Origin: Laguncularia racemosa
Lineage: Eukaryota > Streptophyta > Magnoliopsida > Myrtales > Combretaceae
Assembly: GCA_037954665.1 (NCBI GenBank)
Contig: JBBMOL010000018.1
Location: 6,820,001 to 6,884,000 of the forward strand
DNA: 64,000 nt
Direction of reading: 5' to 3'
Below the pieces are notes generated by a model. That model searched no databases and was not told the DNA's origin. It saw nothing but the letters and a program-made list of their open reading frames with translations. Made by a program: the position numbers and the translations under genes. Of this stretch, positions 61,401 to 64,000 are shown one piece after another (positions within the stretch are counted from its first letter, which is position 1; every line of letters starts with the position of its first letter).

Positions 61401-61675
61401 TACTTATCATTACCAATTTTGCTATAGTAAAGGCATGCTTATGGGTTTTCTAATTCTTATCTTATTATGATAGGGGTTCCTCTTTTACCTTACCATTCTA
61501 ATTGTTTAATTTTGGCTTAGGATTCATCAACGGTTTTCTTTTATATATATATATATATGTGGAATTTTTTTACGAATGTGGCATTATTGGTCAATCCTAC
61601 TCTAGCTATCACATTTGATTTAGGGTTCTTGATTAATGATTCTAAGGTCACTTAAGCAAACTAGTAATCCTAATT
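58411..61675 (-). mobile_element. Solo LTR, long-LTR family, copy B (3.27 kb)
   Basis: Colinear over its length with 9642-12311, in opposite orientation. The minus-strand end GGCATGACA at 58411 matches copy A exactly; the other end (61675) reads AATTAGG where copy A has TGTAAGG. GTTTT flanks both sides (58406-58410 and 61676-61680), a 5-bp target duplication. It includes a 155-bp tandem duplication (59343-59497 and 59498-59648) absent from copy A. No retroelement genes. Confidence 0.65.
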
Positions 61676-61680
61676 GTTTT

Positions 61681-62600
61681 TATATAGTGCGGTAATGCTA
61701 TGAAATAATCTACTTAACAATTACAACATAAAGTGTTTGTTTAAGTTAGTCACATAGTGTAAGTCTAAATTGATAGTTGGATTCTAAAGTTATTATATTT
61801 TTATCAAAGTTATTCATATTTTAATCTATAAATGGAAAATTATCTTTACAAATATCAATATAGTCTTTAATGTAATTTTCGCTATAAGCATTAAGCAATT
61901 TGAAAATAACACTAGAAGCATGTTTTTTGAATAAAAACTTGGTAATTATGATATATTTATTTTAGAATTTTCTTAATCTTTAAATGGATTCGATCCATAT
62001 GCAAAACATGCGTATCAAACAAGAGATTTTCAAATATAATTAATAAATATATTGAGTTATGAAATAAGATTTTTTTACACGAGTACAAAAGTTAACCAGC
62101 TGATATGAATCGCTAGCCGAAGGTGTAGATTGTAGATTGTCGAGTGAAATACAAATACATGAAATAATTTGATATAACCAATGGAAAGAGAGTGATTTGG
62201 AATATATATACAAACAAAATTTTTAAGTTTTAGAAGACAGAAGGGCCCAAGGCCCGTGACATTATAATCCACCTTACACGGCCCAATGGCCAGGGACTTT
62301 ACGTCGGCGATAAAGCTCATATTTGTGGTGCGAGTGATTAGCTGTGACACGGAGTCGGAGAGACGACCCCAGCCGGTTTCCCACGCTTTTCGGCTTGGCT
62401 AAATCGAGGGCTAACATATTTGATTGAATCTCGAGGGGCTACTTGTTAAGGTTCTGAGAATCTTCAGGCTTTGATAGCGCGTAAAAGGGCCCTTTTGTTG
62501 AACGGTAGGAGAAATTCTCTTTATCTTTCCTCATTTCTCAATCCTCCACACAGTGCCAATGTAGGTGGACTTAAAAAAGTAAAAGTCGTTACGGGCTAGG
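61681..62600. other. Intergenic, turning GC-richer toward 62.6 kb
   Basis: From about 62240 the base composition changes to a more gene-like, GC-richer sequence. A (GA)n run lies at about 62611-62627. It may be the 5' region of the frame at 62682. No conserved protein seen. Confidence 0.4.
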
Positions 62601-62681
62601 AAAATGGAAGAGAGAGAGAGAGAGAGACCCCTCAAGCAAGCCATCAATTTTAAGAACACCAAATCCACAAGCTAGAAATTC

Positions 62682-62885
62682 ATGGATCTCTCTATACAAT
62701 TTCCGAGAAGTGCGCAACTTGAGACGCAATCAGACGACGGGTTTAGGCCTACTGTTTTAAAACTGGAATCCAAAATGGACGACGTATTACCTGTCACGAC
62801 AACCGACGCAGAACTGGAGCACACAAGCCTTTTTAACGAGTCCCATAATAACTCCAACTGGCATGTGCATACTTTTATGCGATAG
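62682..62885 (+). CDS. Unrecognised short ORF, 67 residues
   Basis: It opens MDLSIQFPRSAQ just after a GA-rich leader and a GC-richer upstream region, the setting of a plant first exon. It is hydrophilic and acidic in the middle (KMDDVLPVTTTDAELEH), with no signal peptide, membrane span or motif I know. It ends in TAG at 62883. An equally long frame lies on the opposite strand, so coding is not proven. It could be a small protein, an exon of a longer gene, or chance. Confidence 0.25.
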   Translation: MDLSIQFPRSAQLETQSDDGFRPTVLKLESKMDDVLPVTTTDAELEHTSLFNESHNNSNWHVHTFMR

Positions 62886-64000
62886 ATATCCTTAAAAACG
62901 AAATAATTTGGCTCCATATTAAATGCTCGAGATGTTGGATAATTAAGTTCTTTTTCTTAAAATCCAACCGAAGACACTAGGGTATTAAAATATTAAATTG
63001 TTATTTGTCCTTAATCTATAGAAAAATTATGTTATCGGGTCTTTATCGAGTATAATCAAGTTGGATATCCTCTAAGATCCAATCTGTGTTCATCCTAGAG
63101 CCATGTGAAGTGCTTTTTCTTTTCTTTTACTTCTAGCTGGTAGCTTACCGCTCACAAGAATAAGCATAGGAATCGCCCGAAAGCCAATTGATCATGTCTA
63201 AGCCACGGACACTCGCCTATCAATTTCGACTTCACCCAAATAATCACAAGACTTGTATGCTTCTGGTTTGATTAATTACATGGAGTAAACTTCATATCAT
63301 TCAATTATTTAATTGGGTTGAATGAAAGTTTTATAAAGAGTTAAAAATGTAACAAAGAAACATAATATCTGAATTTATTAAAATATAAATAATATTAAAG
63401 TAAAGAAATTAAATCTTACAAGACTGAAAACTTAGACAGCACTTTCAATCTTGTATAGAACTTACTAAAATTAATTATAAATAGAATTTTATAAAACTCA
63501 TTTTAACACCGAATTAAACAAATCAAACAAGTCTCTATTGTTTAATATTTATGTGAGATTTACCATGCATTCCCACTAGAAGTAGAGTTTCTCATCACAG
63601 ATGCTTTAGTATTTCCCCTGCACAGGGTTTATTAATTATTAAAGAGATATGTACATGTTCTGGATTAAATACTTTCATTCCATCTCTTTAGTTCGTAAGC
63701 TTGTAGTGCCTTCTTGTTTACCATTGTCATTTGATTTACATGGAACGAAGTTCATCTTTTTTAAGCCATAAAAATGAATAAATAAATAGATTGAGTCGTA
63801 AATTTTTAAAATTGAGCTATCTAGTTTAGAGTGATTTTATTTCCAGTCCCGAAATCAAGATAAACTAACACTTATTATTACGAAACAATCCAAAGACTGA
63901 ATTCTCTATGACCATCTTTGAGGATTGGGGAAGGCACTCGCCGTCGATGGACCAACATCAAATATTTGTGCTTATCGTATCTCTATAAATTTGATGACAA
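62886..64000. other. Intergenic sequence
   Basis: AT-rich with no recognisable gene up to the window end. Confidence 0.4.

Overview
The window is nuclear DNA from a flowering plant, most likely a eudicot. The evidence is low GC content, long AT-rich intergenic stretches, nested LTR retrotransposons, MITEs, a Mutator-like element and intronless plant COPT/CTR copper-transporter genes. I cannot name the species. All family calls rest on motifs I can read plus general knowledge; no database was searched.

Layout. 0-2.1 kb holds a SINE-like repeat and the 3' end of a broken UDP-glycosyltransferase gene. 6.4-9.0 kb is a non-autonomous Mutator-like element with long terminal inverted repeats and a 9-bp target duplication. 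9.2-12.8 kb has two related fold-back MITEs on either side of a 2.67-kb solo LTR. 17.6-23 kb carries two COPT genes in direct tandem, whose promoters and 3' flanks were copied with them. 26.6-40.3 kb is a decayed Tat/Ogre-type Ty3/gypsy element on the minus strand. Its LTR on the upstream (gag) side is truncated and abuts an inverted piece of a second LTR. 40.7-50.0 kb is an old plus-strand Ty3/gypsy remnant, split inside its reverse transcriptase by a complete 6.8-kb minus-strand chromovirus with a perfect 5-bp target duplication. 52.9-53.3 kb is a third COPT gene, preceded by a threefold tandem repeat. 53.6-64 kb contains duplicated COPT flank sequence, a degenerate Ogre-family LTR, a second solo LTR of the 9.6-kb family in opposite orientation, and one unrecognised short ORF near 62.7 kb.

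How the genes fit together. The three COPT proteins are the only clearly intact host genes. Each has the Met/His-rich N-terminus, three membrane spans, the MxxxM motif of span 2 and the GxxxG motif of span 3 expected of high-affinity Cu(I) importers. GTAC cores, the element bound by SPL7-type copper-response factors, lie just upstream of each. The first two genes share a copied promoter, which suggests a copper-uptake cluster that grew by duplication and was later pushed apart by about 24 kb of retrotransposon sequence. Everything with a transposon origin carries stop codons, frameshifts or lost catalytic residues and looks inactive. Most of these stops fit C-to-T decay of methylated cytosines.
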